DNA from: Accumulibacter jenkinsii
GTDB taxonomy: Bacteria; Pseudomonadota; Gammaproteobacteria; Burkholderiales; Rhodocyclaceae
Length of the DNA: 64,000 nucleotides
NCBI GenBank assembly: GCA_036625225.1
Contig: JAZKUF010000006.1
Coordinates: forward strand, 62,001-126,000
Reading direction: 5' to 3'
Positions 36,133 to 45,600 of the stretch are shown here, piece after piece (position 1 is the first letter of the stretch; every line of letters begins with the position of its first letter). Made by a program: the position numbers and the translations under genes. The notes below the pieces were generated by a model that was given only the letters and a program-made list of their open reading frames with translations, was not told the origin of the DNA and searched no databases.

Positions 36133-36378
36133 TCGCTGCAGGCAGTCGGCTGGAAACGTCAGATAACGGACGTTTGGCGTTATGAGGCGCCACGATGCCG
36201 CGGTGGTAGGAAGGTATCAACCGGCTGCCGATCGTTCGTCCTGGGGCGATTCTGTGGCCCTGCTGCGGCATCGGTGGCCGCTAGGGGGGTGGCATATATA
36301 AATCTCTAGGGCTTTTACCCCGGAAACCGTCCGGGTATCACTACACGTACAAACCCGTATTTATTGAAAGGGCATCAC
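36133..36378. other. Gap before terS; possible packaging or promoter region
   Basis: No gene seen. Contains an AT-rich segment (GGCATATATAAATCTCTAGG near 36291) and a short hairpin (CCCGG and CCGGG near 36320-36335). In cos phages and satellites the packaging site often lies just upstream of the small terminase gene, but I cannot identify a cos site by eye. Confidence 0.25.
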
Positions 36379-36831
36379 ATGGCATTACCGAAAAAAGGCG
36401 TTTCCCTGGCCGTGGCAAAGTCCGGCCTGCTGGTGCAGCACCCGCAACCGCCCGAGCACTTGAGCGACGCGGCGACGAGGTTGTGGATCTCCATCGTCGT
36501 GAATCTGCCGTCCAGCTACTTTTCCCCGGCCGACCTGCCGCTGTTGGAAGCCTACGTCATCGCGCACGACCGGAAGCGCCGGCTTGACGCCATGATTCAG
36601 GCGGAAGGCATCGTTGAAAAATGCTGCGGGCACCCGGCAATGGCCCAGTCACGCGCAGAGGCGGCGACGATGGCGACCCTGGCCGGCAAGCTGCGGCTGT
36701 GCCAGTCCGCGCGCACTCGGCCGGACTCGGCAATGCTCAAGCACGCGAACGCGGGCAACGCCATGCGGGATGATGACCCATTTGCGGAGTACGCCAGTCA
36801 TCCCCTGATCCCGCGACTGCCGCGCGGGTGA
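36379..36831 (+). CDS. terS: Phage terminase small subunit, P27 family
   Basis: 150 residues from ATG 36379 (GAAAGGG upstream). Family wording: PPEHLSDAATRLWISIVVNL, FSPADLPLLEAYVIAHDRKR, EGIVEKCCGHPAMAQSRAEA. P27-type small terminases recognise phage DNA for packaging and normally pair with a large subunit (TerL). No large terminase, portal or capsid gene exists on the island, so the protein could redirect a helper phage's packaging machinery. It is the last gene before the right attachment repeat. Confidence 0.88.
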   Translation: MALPKKGVSLAVAKSGLLVQHPQPPEHLSDAATRLWISIVVNLPSSYFSPADLPLLEAYVIAHDRKRRLDAMIQAEGIVEKCCGHPAMAQSRAEAATMATLAGKLRLCQSARTRPDSAMLKHANAGNAMRDDDPFAEYASHPLIPRLPRG

Positions 36832-36917
36832 TCGCCAGCGACCTGCCGGCACGACATCACCGACCCGGCACCGCGCCGGGTTTTTCTTTGGTGGCGTTGA
36901 ACTGGATTGCCCGGATT

Positions 36918-36936
36918 TGGCTACATGGTGGCTACA
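36918..36936. promoter_or_regulatory. Integrase arm-type repeats, right end
   Basis: Two direct copies of TGGCTACA (36918-36925 and 36929-36936), 11 bases apart, the same spacing as the first pair at the left end. Together with the left cluster they form the expected arm sites on both sides of the attachment core. Confidence 0.6.
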
Positions 36937-36951
36937 TGGAAGCCATAAAGC

Positions 36952-36977
36952 AAAAAGGCCACCTTTGAGAGTGGCCT
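36952..36977 (-). terminator. Intrinsic terminator downstream of tRNA-Thr
   Basis: On the minus strand AGGCCAC pairs with GTGGCCT around an 8-base loop, followed by TTTTT. It lies inside the island, 15 bases past the tRNA CCA end, and replaces the original terminator left behind at 27046-27073. Confidence 0.75.
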
Positions 36978-36992
36978 AAGTGATTGATTTTA

Positions 36993-37041
36993 TGGTGCCC
37001 CCACGCGGAATCGAACCACGACCTGATGATTACAAATCAAC
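36993..37041. repeat. Island attachment repeat, right (49 bp)
   Basis: Identical over 49 bases to 27090-27138. Here it forms the 3' half of the functional tRNA-Thr, so insertion kept the tRNA intact. Confidence 0.92.
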
Positions 37042-37066
37042 TGCACGACCTTCATGCTACGGGGGC
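36993..37066 (-). tRNA. tRNA-Thr (anticodon TGT)
   Basis: 74 bases, CCA encoded. Acceptor GCCCCCG/TGGGGGC, D arm GCAT-GAAGGTC-GTGC, anticodon loop TTTGTAA with anticodon TGT (37034-37032), T arm CGTGG-TTCGATT-CCGCG. The D loop is short (7) and the anticodon stem has a U-U opposition at 28-42. The 3' half (36993-37041) is supplied by the integrated island and equals the displaced chromosomal copy at 27090-27138. Confidence 0.85.
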
Positions 37067-37256
37067 ACTTCTGGTGGCGCGGCCTGATTATAGCCGAAGC
37101 TCAGGCGTGCGTACCCCTTACGTCACTCTGGCTTGCGCCGCAGGCACAAGGCAGTGCTCGTCGTTGCGGGAATGAGCGGTGGGCCGGGCAAGCCCGCCTG
37201 ACGGCTTTCGCAACCCAGGCGCCGTTCTTTCGCAGTGACACCGAGCGGCTGTTAGA

Positions 37257-39158
37257 ATGCCCGGTCTGTTTTCATGGCCTGAATCGATGCCCAAGTTCTC
37301 GAACCCGTCAGAAATTGCCCGCGAGACGTTGCGCCTGATCGCGGTCAGGCGCCTGTCACCTTCGCCCGAGAACTATCAGGCCTTGTACAACGAGATTGCC
37401 GGCACTGCCCGCCCCCTTTCCCAGGCGGTTCCTGCGCGGGAGCTGAAGGCGCTGGTCGCTTCGCTGCCCAAGGAGACCGTGGGTCAGCAGCGGCTGGTGC
37501 GGCGCTTCGAGCAGGCGCTCGCGGGCAAACAATGGGATGAAATCCGGGAGGGTCTTTCCGAACTGATCAGGCAACTCGGCAAGGAAAACGACCTCGCCTG
37601 GAACGAACTGTTCGGCGACCTTTTGCGACAATGGGAGAACAAGCAGGCCGGACTGACCATCGCCCGCAAGCGGGAATCACTCGAGCGCGTCCTCGCGAGC
37701 GGCACAGGCAGCAGCGAGCTGTTGTTCGGACGCCTGCAGGGTCTGGTGAAAGCGTGGTCGCAGAATACGCCCGGCGCCGATGACCTGGGGGTTGGCGCAC
37801 CCGGTGCCGCGCCCGGCGCCGCGCCGGCGGTGGCCAGGCCGTCGCTGCCAGCCGAGGTCGACACGGCAACGCCGATCACCGGCCCCCTGTCGAGCGACCT
37901 GCGCGAGCTCTTCGCCTACATCCTCGAAACCGTCATCGCCACCCAGCTGGCCGATGAAGCTGAACTGGCGGCCGATGCCCGGGCGCTGGTGCACCGGGTT
38001 CGCACCGCCGATTCGCGCGACGCGATGGAGGGGCTGCTGGCCGGCGTCAAGCGTTTCACCTTCCGTCTGGAAATCCTCGCCGAAGATCACGCCGAACTGC
38101 GGGCGGGTCTGCTCAACCTGCTGCAATTGCTGATCGACAATGTCGGCGAACTGGTCATCGAGGATCGCTGGCTGGAGGGACAGGTCGAAATCCTTCGCGA
38201 CATCGTCGCCGGTCCGCTGAATATCCGCTCGATCAGCGACGCCGAAACCCGGATCAAGGAAGTGATTTTCAAGCAGAGCCAGCTCAAGCACAGTCTCAAC
38301 GAGGCCCGGCAAAGCCTCAAGCAGATGCTGGCCGGTTTCGTGGACCACCTGGCCGAGTTTGCCGATTCGACCTCCGACTATCATGACAAGATCGAGATCT
38401 GTGCCGACCAGATCAGCAAGGCGGAGGACATCAGCCAGCTCGAAGATGTTCTCGCCGAAGTGATCCGCGAGACCAAGATCATCCAGCTCAACGCCCAGCG
38501 CTCGCGCGACGAACTGCGAACGAGCAAGGAACGCGTCGACGCGGCCGAGAAGCGAATCGCCGAAATGCAGGTCGAGCTCGACCGGGCCAGCACGCTGGTT
38601 CGTCACGACCAGCTGACCGGCGCGCTCAACCGCCGGGGTCTTGCCGAAACGTTCGACAAGGAGGTGGCGCGCGCCCGGCGACGGGGGGCTGCGCTGTGCG
38701 TTGCACTGCTCGACATCGACGACTTCAAGAAGCTCAACGACTCTCTCGGCCACGACGCCGGCGACGCGGCGCTGATCCACCTGACCACCGTCATCCGCGA
38801 AACCCTGCGGCCACAGGATACGGTCGCCCGCTTCGGTGGCGAGGAGTTCATCATCGTGCTGCCGGAGACACCCATCGACGACGCGCAGAAAGCGATCGTC
38901 CGCCTGCAACGCGAACTGACCCGGCGCATTTTTCTGCACCAGAACAACCGCCAACTGATCACTTTCAGCGCCGGCGTCACCGAGGTGCGAGCCAGCGATA
39001 CGCAGGAATCAGTCACCCAGCGCGCCGACAAGGCGATGTATGCGGCCAAGCAGGGGGGCAAGAATCGGGTCGTGATAGCTCCCGCGAGCGCCAGTCGGGA
39101 ACCCGCCGAGGGGGGCGGGGAGAGGACGCCGTACTCGCCAAGCGAGCTTTCGCGCTAG
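37257..39158 (+). CDS. Diguanylate cyclase (GGDEF)
   Basis: 633-residue cytoplasmic protein making cyclic di-GMP. No membrane helix. A long helical N-terminal region (about 1-450) with an Ala/Pro/Gly linker (about 175-200) and coiled coils precedes the GGDEF domain. The active site is G527-G-E-E-F, preceded by RPQD five residues earlier, which is an intact inhibitory I-site. No EAL domain. ATG 37257 is taken; an in-frame ATG at 37287 is possible. The N-terminal region resembles a family of betaproteobacterial cyclases with conserved helical sensors of unknown ligand. Confidence 0.9.
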   Translation: MPGLFSWPESMPKFSNPSEIARETLRLIAVRRLSPSPENYQALYNEIAGTARPLSQAVPARELKALVASLPKETVGQQRLVRRFEQALAGKQWDEIREGLSELIRQLGKENDLAWNELFGDLLRQWENKQAGLTIARKRESLERVLASGTGSSELLFGRLQGLVKAWSQNTPGADDLGVGAPGAAPGAAPAVARPSLPAEVDTATPITGPLSSDLRELFAYILETVIATQLADEAELAADARALVHRVRTADSRDAMEGLLAGVKRFTFRLEILAEDHAELRAGLLNLLQLLIDNVGELVIEDRWLEGQVEILRDIVAGPLNIRSISDAETRIKEVIFKQSQLKHSLNEARQSLKQMLAGFVDHLAEFADSTSDYHDKIEICADQISKAEDISQLEDVLAEVIRETKIIQLNAQRSRDELRTSKERVDAAEKRIAEMQVELDRASTLVRHDQLTGALNRRGLAETFDKEVARARRRGAALCVALLDIDDFKKLNDSLGHDAGDAALIHLTTVIRETLRPQDTVARFGGEEFIIVLPETPIDDAQKAIVRLQRELTRRIFLHQNNRQLITFSAGVTEVRASDTQESVTQRADKAMYAAKQGGKNRVVIAPASASREPAEGGGERTPYSPSELSR

Positions 39159-39183
39159 CGGCCGCTGTCGCTCGCCTTTTCGT

Positions 39184-40020
39184 TTACCCGTCGCGGCCGA
39201 CACCGGCGACGCGCGGACGGTCGGCGAGATGCCGCAGCACCTCACCGGCGGCGAACAGGCCGAAAACGGCAGTCACGCAGACCGACGAACCAAAACCGGC
39301 ACAGTTGAGACCGCTCAGCGTTGGCGGTGGGCAGGAATCGGGCTGAAGTGGTTCGCGCAAGGGCTCGCCGGAAAAAACGGCCGGGATGCCGAATTTTTTC
39401 TTCGCTTCGCGGGTGAAGCCGTAGTCCTTGCGCAACAGCGAACGGACTCTCGCGAGCAGCGGGTCCTGAATGGTGAGAGCGAGGTCGGCCAGCCGGATCT
39501 GCGTCGCGTCGAGCTGGCCACCGGCACCCCCGGCGGTGATCAGGGGAAGCCCCGAGCGCCTGGCGCAGGCGATCATCGCTGCCTTGGCGCGCACCTGGTC
39601 GACGGCGTCGATGACATGGTCGAAGCCGCGGCCGAGCATCTCTTCAACGTTCTCCGGGGTGATGAAGTCCTCGACTTCGCTCACCGCGCAGGCCGGGTTG
39701 ATGGCCCGGATGCGCTCTGCCATGGCGCTGACCTTGGCCTTGCCGAATTCGCCGTCGAGCGCGTGCACCTGGCGATTGACATTCGATTCGGCGATGGCGT
39801 CGAGGTCGAAGAGGGTGATGCGCCCGACCGCCGAACGGGCGAGCGCCTCGGCAGCCCACGAACCGACACCGCCGATGCCGACCACCGCGACATGGGCGTG
39901 CCGGAAACGCTGCAGGGCGTCGGTCCCATAGAGACGCGCGATGCCGCCAAAGCGGCGTTGCAGATCGGCAGGTGCAGCGCATGCGTCCAAAGGGTGTCTC
40001 TCCGGAAAACGGGGTCGCAC
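39184..40020 (-). CDS. tcdA: tRNA threonylcarbamoyladenosine dehydratase TcdA
   Basis: 278 residues, E1-like/ThiF-fold enzyme that uses ATP to cyclise t6A37 to ct6A in ANN-decoding tRNAs. Landmarks: RRFGGIARLYG at the N-terminus, ATP site VAVVGIGGVGSWAAEALARS, FDLDAIAESNVNRQ, and DAVDQVRAKAAMIAC. The C-terminal hydrophobic stretch (SVCVTAVFGLFAAGEVL) is usual for the family. The GTG start at 40020 is uncertain; a start closer to the RRFGG motif is possible. Convergent with the diguanylate cyclase. Confidence 0.88.
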   Translation of the reverse strand: MRPRFPERHPLDACAAPADLQRRFGGIARLYGTDALQRFRHAHVAVVGIGGVGSWAAEALARSAVGRITLFDLDAIAESNVNRQVHALDGEFGKAKVSAMAERIRAINPACAVSEVEDFITPENVEEMLGRGFDHVIDAVDQVRAKAAMIACARRSGLPLITAGGAGGQLDATQIRLADLALTIQDPLLARVRSLLRKDYGFTREAKKKFGIPAVFSGEPLREPLQPDSCPPPTLSGLNCAGFGSSVCVTAVFGLFAAGEVLRHLADRPRVAGVGRDG

Positions 40021-40192
40021 AGTCTAACCGAAAGCCGGGCTGTCGGCGCTCGCCACGGCCACGGGTGACGGATCAGCCGGCCGCTTGAGCGCGGGCGCAG
40101 TCGACGCCAGCCGCACCGCCGGCTGCATGTCGCTGGCCGAACAGCGCAATGCTGGGCTAAACTTCGCTTTTTTTTGTTTACGAGGAATCCGA

Positions 40193-40537
40193 ATGCCCAT
40201 TGTCACCACCCCCAGCGGTCTGCAAATCGAAGAAATCATCGTCGGCAGCGGTCCGACCGCAGTCGCCGGTCAGCATGTCATCGTGCATTACACGGGCTGG
40301 CTCGCCGATGGCAAGAAGTTCGACTCGAGCGTCGATCGCAACGCGCCCTTCCGCTTTCCGCTCGACGGACGCCACGTCATCGCCGGCTGGGAAGAAGGCG
40401 TTCCCGGCATGAGCGTGGGAGGCATTCGCAAACTCACGATTCCAGCCGATCTCGCTTATGGTGCGCGCGGGGCCGGAAAGATGATCCCGCCCCATTCGAA
40501 GCTGGTGTTCGAGATCGAATTGCTCGATATCGCCTGA
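40193..40537 (+). CDS. FKBP-type peptidyl-prolyl isomerase
   Basis: 114-residue single FKBP domain without a signal peptide, so a cytoplasmic folding helper that isomerises peptidyl-proline bonds. Landmarks: VIVHYTGWLADGKKFDSSVD, FRFPLDGRHVIAGWEEGVPG and AYGARGAGKMIPPHSKLVFE. ATG 40193 has GAGGAA upstream. Followed three bases later by an RluF-like gene, presumably co-transcribed. Confidence 0.92.
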   Translation: MPIVTTPSGLQIEEIIVGSGPTAVAGQHVIVHYTGWLADGKKFDSSVDRNAPFRFPLDGRHVIAGWEEGVPGMSVGGIRKLTIPADLAYGARGAGKMIPPHSKLVFEIELLDIA

Positions 40538-40540
40538 TCG

Positions 40541-41542
40541 ATGGCCGACCGTCCGCGCCGGATGCTGAGCCCGCCGCCCGTCAGACTTGCGGCCGATGCG
40601 GCCGCCGAAAGCGGGAGTCCGGCGGGACGATTGCGCAATCCCCCGGCGGCGGGCGCGGCGAACCCCTCCCCCGCGCCGGCAAGGACGGCGGGTGCGCCAG
40701 CGAAAGGGCCGGGTGGACCGCACCCTGGCGGATCGGCGGCGGCTTCGTCGCCCGCGACCCGCCAGGCGCCCGCCAGTCCTGCCAGTCCTGCCAGTCCTGC
40801 CAGTCCCGCCGCGCCTGGCGGCGTGCGCATCTCCAAACTGATGGCCGAGCGAGGTCTCTGTTCGCGCCGCAACGCCGATGAATACATCGCGCGCGGCTGG
40901 GTCTTCGTCAACGGGCGACGGGTGAGCGAACTCGGAACCCGCGCCGACCCGGCCGCCGTGATTACGCTCGACCGGCCGGCGCAGGCCAATCAGCAAAACC
41001 GGTTGACGATCCTGCTGCACAAGCCGATCGGCTATGTTTCGGGACAGCCGGAGCCGGGCTTTACCCCGGCGGTCACGCTGATTCAGCCGGAGCGGCAGCT
41101 GCGGACACCCGACACGCCGGTTTTTCACCCCTCCTGTCTCAGGGGACTTGCGCCCGCTGGCCGCCTCGACATCGATTCGACCGGCCTGCTCGTCCTGACC
41201 CAGGATGGACGCATCGCGCGCCAGCTGATCGGCGAGAACTCGACGGTCGACAAGGAATATCTGGTACGCGTCGAAGGCTCGCTCGACGCGCGCGGCCTCG
41301 CTCTGCTGAACTACGGACTCAGCCTCGATGGGCGGCAGCTGAAGCCGGCGCGAGTCGAATGGCTGAACGACGATCAGCTGCGCTTCGTCCTTCGTGAAGG
41401 CCGCAAGCGGCAGATCCGGCGGATGTGCGAACTCGTCGGGCTGCGCGTCTGCGGCCTCAAGCGGGTCCGGGTCGGTGCCGTCAGGCTCGGCGACCTGCCG
41501 CTCGGGCAATGGCGCTTCCTGCGCCCTGACGAGGTGTTCTGA
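40541..41542 (+). CDS. 23S rRNA pseudouridine synthase, RluF-like
   Basis: 333 residues. About 90 N-terminal residues are Pro/Ala/Ser-rich and low complexity, including PASPASPASPAS encoded by a 9-bp repeat. An S4 RNA-binding domain follows (RISKLMAERGLCSRRNADEY), then the RsuA-family catalytic domain with LAPAGRLDIDSTGLLVLTQD containing the catalytic Asp, and the C-terminal EGRKRQIRRMCELVGLRVCG. RluF and RluB share these motifs; the C-terminal RRMCELVGLRV wording favours RluF. Starts three bases after the FKBP stop. Confidence 0.85.
   Translation: MADRPRRMLSPPPVRLAADAAAESGSPAGRLRNPPAAGAANPSPAPARTAGAPAKGPGGPHPGGSAAASSPATRQAPASPASPASPASPAAPGGVRISKLMAERGLCSRRNADEYIARGWVFVNGRRVSELGTRADPAAVITLDRPAQANQQNRLTILLHKPIGYVSGQPEPGFTPAVTLIQPERQLRTPDTPVFHPSCLRGLAPAGRLDIDSTGLLVLTQDGRIARQLIGENSTVDKEYLVRVEGSLDARGLALLNYGLSLDGRQLKPARVEWLNDDQLRFVLREGRKRQIRRMCELVGLRVCGLKRVRVGAVRLGDLPLGQWRFLRPDEVF
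40772..40807 (+). repeat. 9-bp tandem repeat (GCCAGTCCT x4)
   Basis: Four units, the last with one change, inside the low-complexity N-terminus of the RluF-like gene; in frame (Pro-Ala-Ser). Slippage would change the linker length by three residues without a frameshift. Confidence 0.9.
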
Positions 41543-41582
41543 CGAGCGCAGACCGGGCGCGAGGGATTTCGCCGGCCAGGGT

Positions 41583-42620
41583 TCAGAGAAAGATGGGTTC
41601 GGGGGTCAGCTCGACGCCAAACCGCTCGCGAACCGCTGTCTGAACGGCTTTCGCCAGAACGATGACCTCGGCGCCCTGCGCACCGCCGCGATTGACCAGC
41701 ACCAGCGCCTGCTGCTCGTACATCCCGACCCGCCCGAGGTCGCGGCCCTTCCAGCCGCTCTGCTCGATCAGCCAGCCGGCGGCGAGCTTGATGCGGCCAT
41801 CCGGCTGCCGGTAACAGGGCAGACCCGGATACGCCTCGCTCAGTCGGCGAGCGACCACCGCGTCTACCAGGGGGTTATGGAAGAAGCTGCCGGCATTCGG
41901 CAGAACCGCCGGATCGGGCAGTTTGCGGCTGCGAATCCGGATCACCGCGGCAGCGATCTGCCGCGCCGTCGGGTGGAGCAGCCGCTCCCGGTCGAGTTCG
42001 GCTGCCAGATCGGCGTAGCCGACCAGCGCCTGCCAGACTTTCGGCAGGCGAAAGGTCACCCGCGTGATCACCCGCCGCGCGTCGAGATGCCAGCCTTGCT
42101 GCTTGAAGATGCTATCCCGATAGGCAAAATGGCAGGCCTCGCGATCGAGCCGCAGGATCTTGCCGGTCAGCATGTCGCAGGCTTCGAGCGACAGGAAGCG
42201 GTCAGCGACTTCGAGCCCGTAGGCGCCGATGTTCTGGATCGGCGCCGCGCCGACCGTGCCGGGGATCAGCGCCAGGTTTTCGAGCCCAGGCCAGCCCTGG
42301 TGCAGGGTCCAGTCGACCAGTTGATGCCAGTTCTCGCCGGCCCCGGCTCGCACGTACCAGGCAGCCTCGTCCTCGCCGATCAGTTGGCGACCGCCGATGG
42401 CCATGTGCAGCAACAGGCCGTCGAAGTCGCCACCGAGGACCAGATTGCTGCCGCCACCGAGGACGAAGCGGCGCAGCTTGCTCTCGCCGGCGAGCAACAA
42501 CAGTTGATCAACGCAGGTGATCTCGGCATATAAAGCGGCATGACCCGGCAAGGCCAGCGTCGTTCGCGTCGCGAGCTCGATGCCGCGCTGGACGAAAGAG
42601 GGAAGTTGTTTGCCAGACAT
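41583..42620 (-). CDS. murB: UDP-N-acetylenolpyruvoylglucosamine reductase
   Basis: 345 residues; FAD enzyme reducing UDP-GlcNAc-enolpyruvate with NADPH to UDP-MurNAc in peptidoglycan synthesis. FAD-site wording: RRFVLGGGSNLVLGGDFDGL, ENLALIPGTVGAAPIQNIGAY, and the substrate-site IRSRKLPDPAVLPNAGSFFHNP with the catalytic Ser. The length and absence of the Tyr-loop deletion fit type I (E. coli-like) MurB. Starts at ATG 42620; the ATG lies 26 bases past the metH stop on the same strand, so probably co-transcribed. Confidence 0.93.
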   Translation of the reverse strand: MSGKQLPSFVQRGIELATRTTLALPGHAALYAEITCVDQLLLLAGESKLRRFVLGGGSNLVLGGDFDGLLLHMAIGGRQLIGEDEAAWYVRAGAGENWHQLVDWTLHQGWPGLENLALIPGTVGAAPIQNIGAYGLEVADRFLSLEACDMLTGKILRLDREACHFAYRDSIFKQQGWHLDARRVITRVTFRLPKVWQALVGYADLAAELDRERLLHPTARQIAAAVIRIRSRKLPDPAVLPNAGSFFHNPLVDAVVARRLSEAYPGLPCYRQPDGRIKLAAGWLIEQSGWKGRDLGRVGMYEQQALVLVNRGGAQGAEVIVLAKAVQTAVRERFGVELTPEPIFL

Positions 42621-42645
42621 CGGTCGGCATCCCGCCCCGCAGCGC

Positions 42646-45600
42646 TCAGAGCAGCGGCGCGAGCCAGCGCCCGGCCTCGGCGAGGCTGAAGCCGGCGCGC
42701 GTCGCCCAGTCTTCGAGCTGGTCACTCGCGATCCTGCTGACGGCGAAGTAACGCGCCTGCGGGTGCGCCAGATAGAAACCGGACACCGATGCCGCCGGCG
42801 TCATCGCGCAGGACTCGGTGAGACCCATGCCGGCATGGCGCGGCGCATCGAGCAGGGCGAACAGCGCCCGCTTGGCGGTATGGTCAGGACAGGCCGGGTA
42901 GCCCGGCGCCGGCCGGATGCCGCGGTAATCCTCACGGATCAGCGCGGCGCAGTCGAGCACTTCGTCTCCGGCATAACCCCAGTAGTCACGGCGAACCTCT
43001 GCGTGCAGCCACTCGGCGCAGGCTTCGGCAAAGCGATCGGCAATCGCCTTCAGCATGATCGCCTGATAATCGTCGTGCGCCGCGGCAAATTCGGCAAGCT
43101 TGGCTTCGATGCCGAATCCGGCGCCGACGGCAAAAGCGCCGATCCAGTCGGGAGTGCCGCGATCGGCGACGAAATCGCTCAGACAGTAGTGCGGTTTGCC
43201 CGCCGGTCGTTCGTGCTGCTGGCGCAGGTTGTGCCAGCGCATCAGCCGCTCGCTGCGCGCTTCGTCGGCATAGATCTCGATGTCGTCACCGACCGCGTTG
43301 GCCGGGAAAAGACCGAAGACGGCGTTGGCGCAAAGCCATTTTTCGCTGACGACTTTTTCGAGCATCGCCTGCGCGTCGGCGAAAACGGCGCGCGCCGTCG
43401 GGCCGACGAGCGCATCGTCGAGGATCTTCGGATAGCTGCCGGCCAGATCCCAGGTCTGGAAAAAGGGTCCCCAGTCGATGTATCCGGCGAGCGTTGCCAG
43501 ATCGACCTCGCGCAGCACATGCAGACCCGGCTTGTGCGGGGCACTCGGCCGGTAAGTTGCGTCGACGTTCCAGGCAAAGCGGTTGCGGCGCGCATCGGTC
43601 AGCGGCACGAGTTGAATGCCCTTCTTGTTGGCGTGCTGCGCGCGGATCTTGGCGTAGTCGGCGGCAAGCTCGCTGCAGAAGTCGGTGGCATGGTCGATCG
43701 ACAGCAGACGGGTGACCACACCGACCGCACGCGAAGCGTCGGGAACATAGACCACCGGCCCCGAATAGTGGGGGGCGATCTTGATCGCGGTGTGGGCGCG
43801 GCTGGTCGTTGCACCGCCGATCAGCAGCGGCACCGGCGGGCCGCCAGTGGTACCGGCGGCAAAGCCCAGACGCTCCATCTCGGCCGCGACATGGCTCATT
43901 TCTTCGAGCGACGGCGTGATCAGGCCGGACAGGCCGACCGCCTGCGCGCCGTGTTCTCTGGCCGCATGCAGGATGCGATCGCAGGCGACCATGACGCCAA
44001 GATCGATGACCTCATAGCCGTTGCAGGCGAGGACGACGCCGACGATGTTCTTGCCGATGTCGTGCACGTCACCCTTGACCGTGGCGATGACGATCCTGCC
44101 CTTGCTGCTGACGCCGGTGCGCAGCTTTTCGGCCTCGATGTAGGGGATCAGGTGCGCCACCGCCTGCTTCATCACGCGCGCCGACTTGACGACCTGCGGC
44201 AGAAACATCTTGCCGGCGCCGAAGAGATCGCCGACGACGTTCATGCCGTTCATCAGGGGGCCTTCGATAACCGACAGGGGCGGCTTGCCGGCAGCCTCGA
44301 GCGCGGCCCGGCACTGCTCGGTATCGGCAACCACGAAGTCGGTGATTCCCTTGACGAGAGCATGAGTCAGGCGTTCTTCGACCGGCAGTTCCCGCCACGC
44401 GAGGTCGGGACCGCTGTCCCTGGTCCGGCCTTCCCGCACCGTCTGCGCCGCTTCGACCAGCGCTTCGCCGGCGTCGGCGCGACGGTTGAGCACCACGTCC
44501 TCGACCTTCTCGCGCAACACCGGGTCGAGTTCGTCATAAACGCCGAGCATGCCGGCGTTGACGATGCCCATCGACAGCCCGGCCTGGATCGCGTGGTAGA
44601 GGAAGACCGTGTGGATCGCCTCGCGGACCGGGTCGTTGCCGCGGAACGAAAAGGAGACGTTGGACACGCCCCCGGAAATCTGCGCTCCCGGCAGCCTCGC
44701 GCGAATCCAGGCGCAGGCCTCGATGAAGTCGACGGCATAGTTGTTGTGTTCTTCGATGCCGGTGGCGATGGCGAAGATGTTGGGGTCGAAGATGATGTCT
44801 TCGGGCGGGAAGGCCGCCTGCTCGGTGAGCAGCTGGTAGGCACGGGCGCAGATTTCGGTCTTGCGGGCATAGGTGTCGGCTTGCCCGGCCTCGTCGAAGG
44901 CCATCACCACGACCGCTGCACCGTAGCGGCGCGCCAGCCGCGCCTGACGCAGGAACTCGGCCTCGCCTTCCTTCATCGAGATCGAGTTGACGATGCCCTT
45001 GCCCTGGATGCACTTGAGGCCGGTCTCGATGATCTCCCATTTCGACGAGTCGATCATGATCGGCACCCGCGCGATGTCCGGCTCGCTGGCGATCAGCTTG
45101 AGGAAGCGATCCATCGCCGCTTTCGAATCGAGCATCGCCTCGTCCATGTTGATGTCGATCACCTGGGCGCCGCTTTCCACCTGCTGGCGTGCGACCGCCA
45201 GCGCATCGTCGAAGCGTCCTTCGAGAATCATCCGCGCGAAAGCCCGCGAACCGGTGACGTTGGTCCGCTCGCCGACATTGACGAACAGGGAATCGCTGCC
45301 GATGTTGAAGGGCTCGAGACCGGAAAGGCGCAGCTTTCTCTGCAGCTGCGGAATGGCGCGCGGCCTGACGCCGGCAACGCCCGCGGCGATGGCGGCGATA
45401 TGTTCGGGCGAGGTGCCGCAGCAACCGCCAACGATATTGACGAATCCCTTTCTCGCCCAGTCGGCGATTTCGGCGGCCAGTTGTTGCGGCGTTTCGTCGT
45501 AACCGCCAAAGGCGTTCGGCAGACCGGCATTCGGGTGCGCCGAGACAAAACAGTCGCAGCGCTGCGACAGTTCCTCGACGTACTGACGCAGTTCGCCGGC

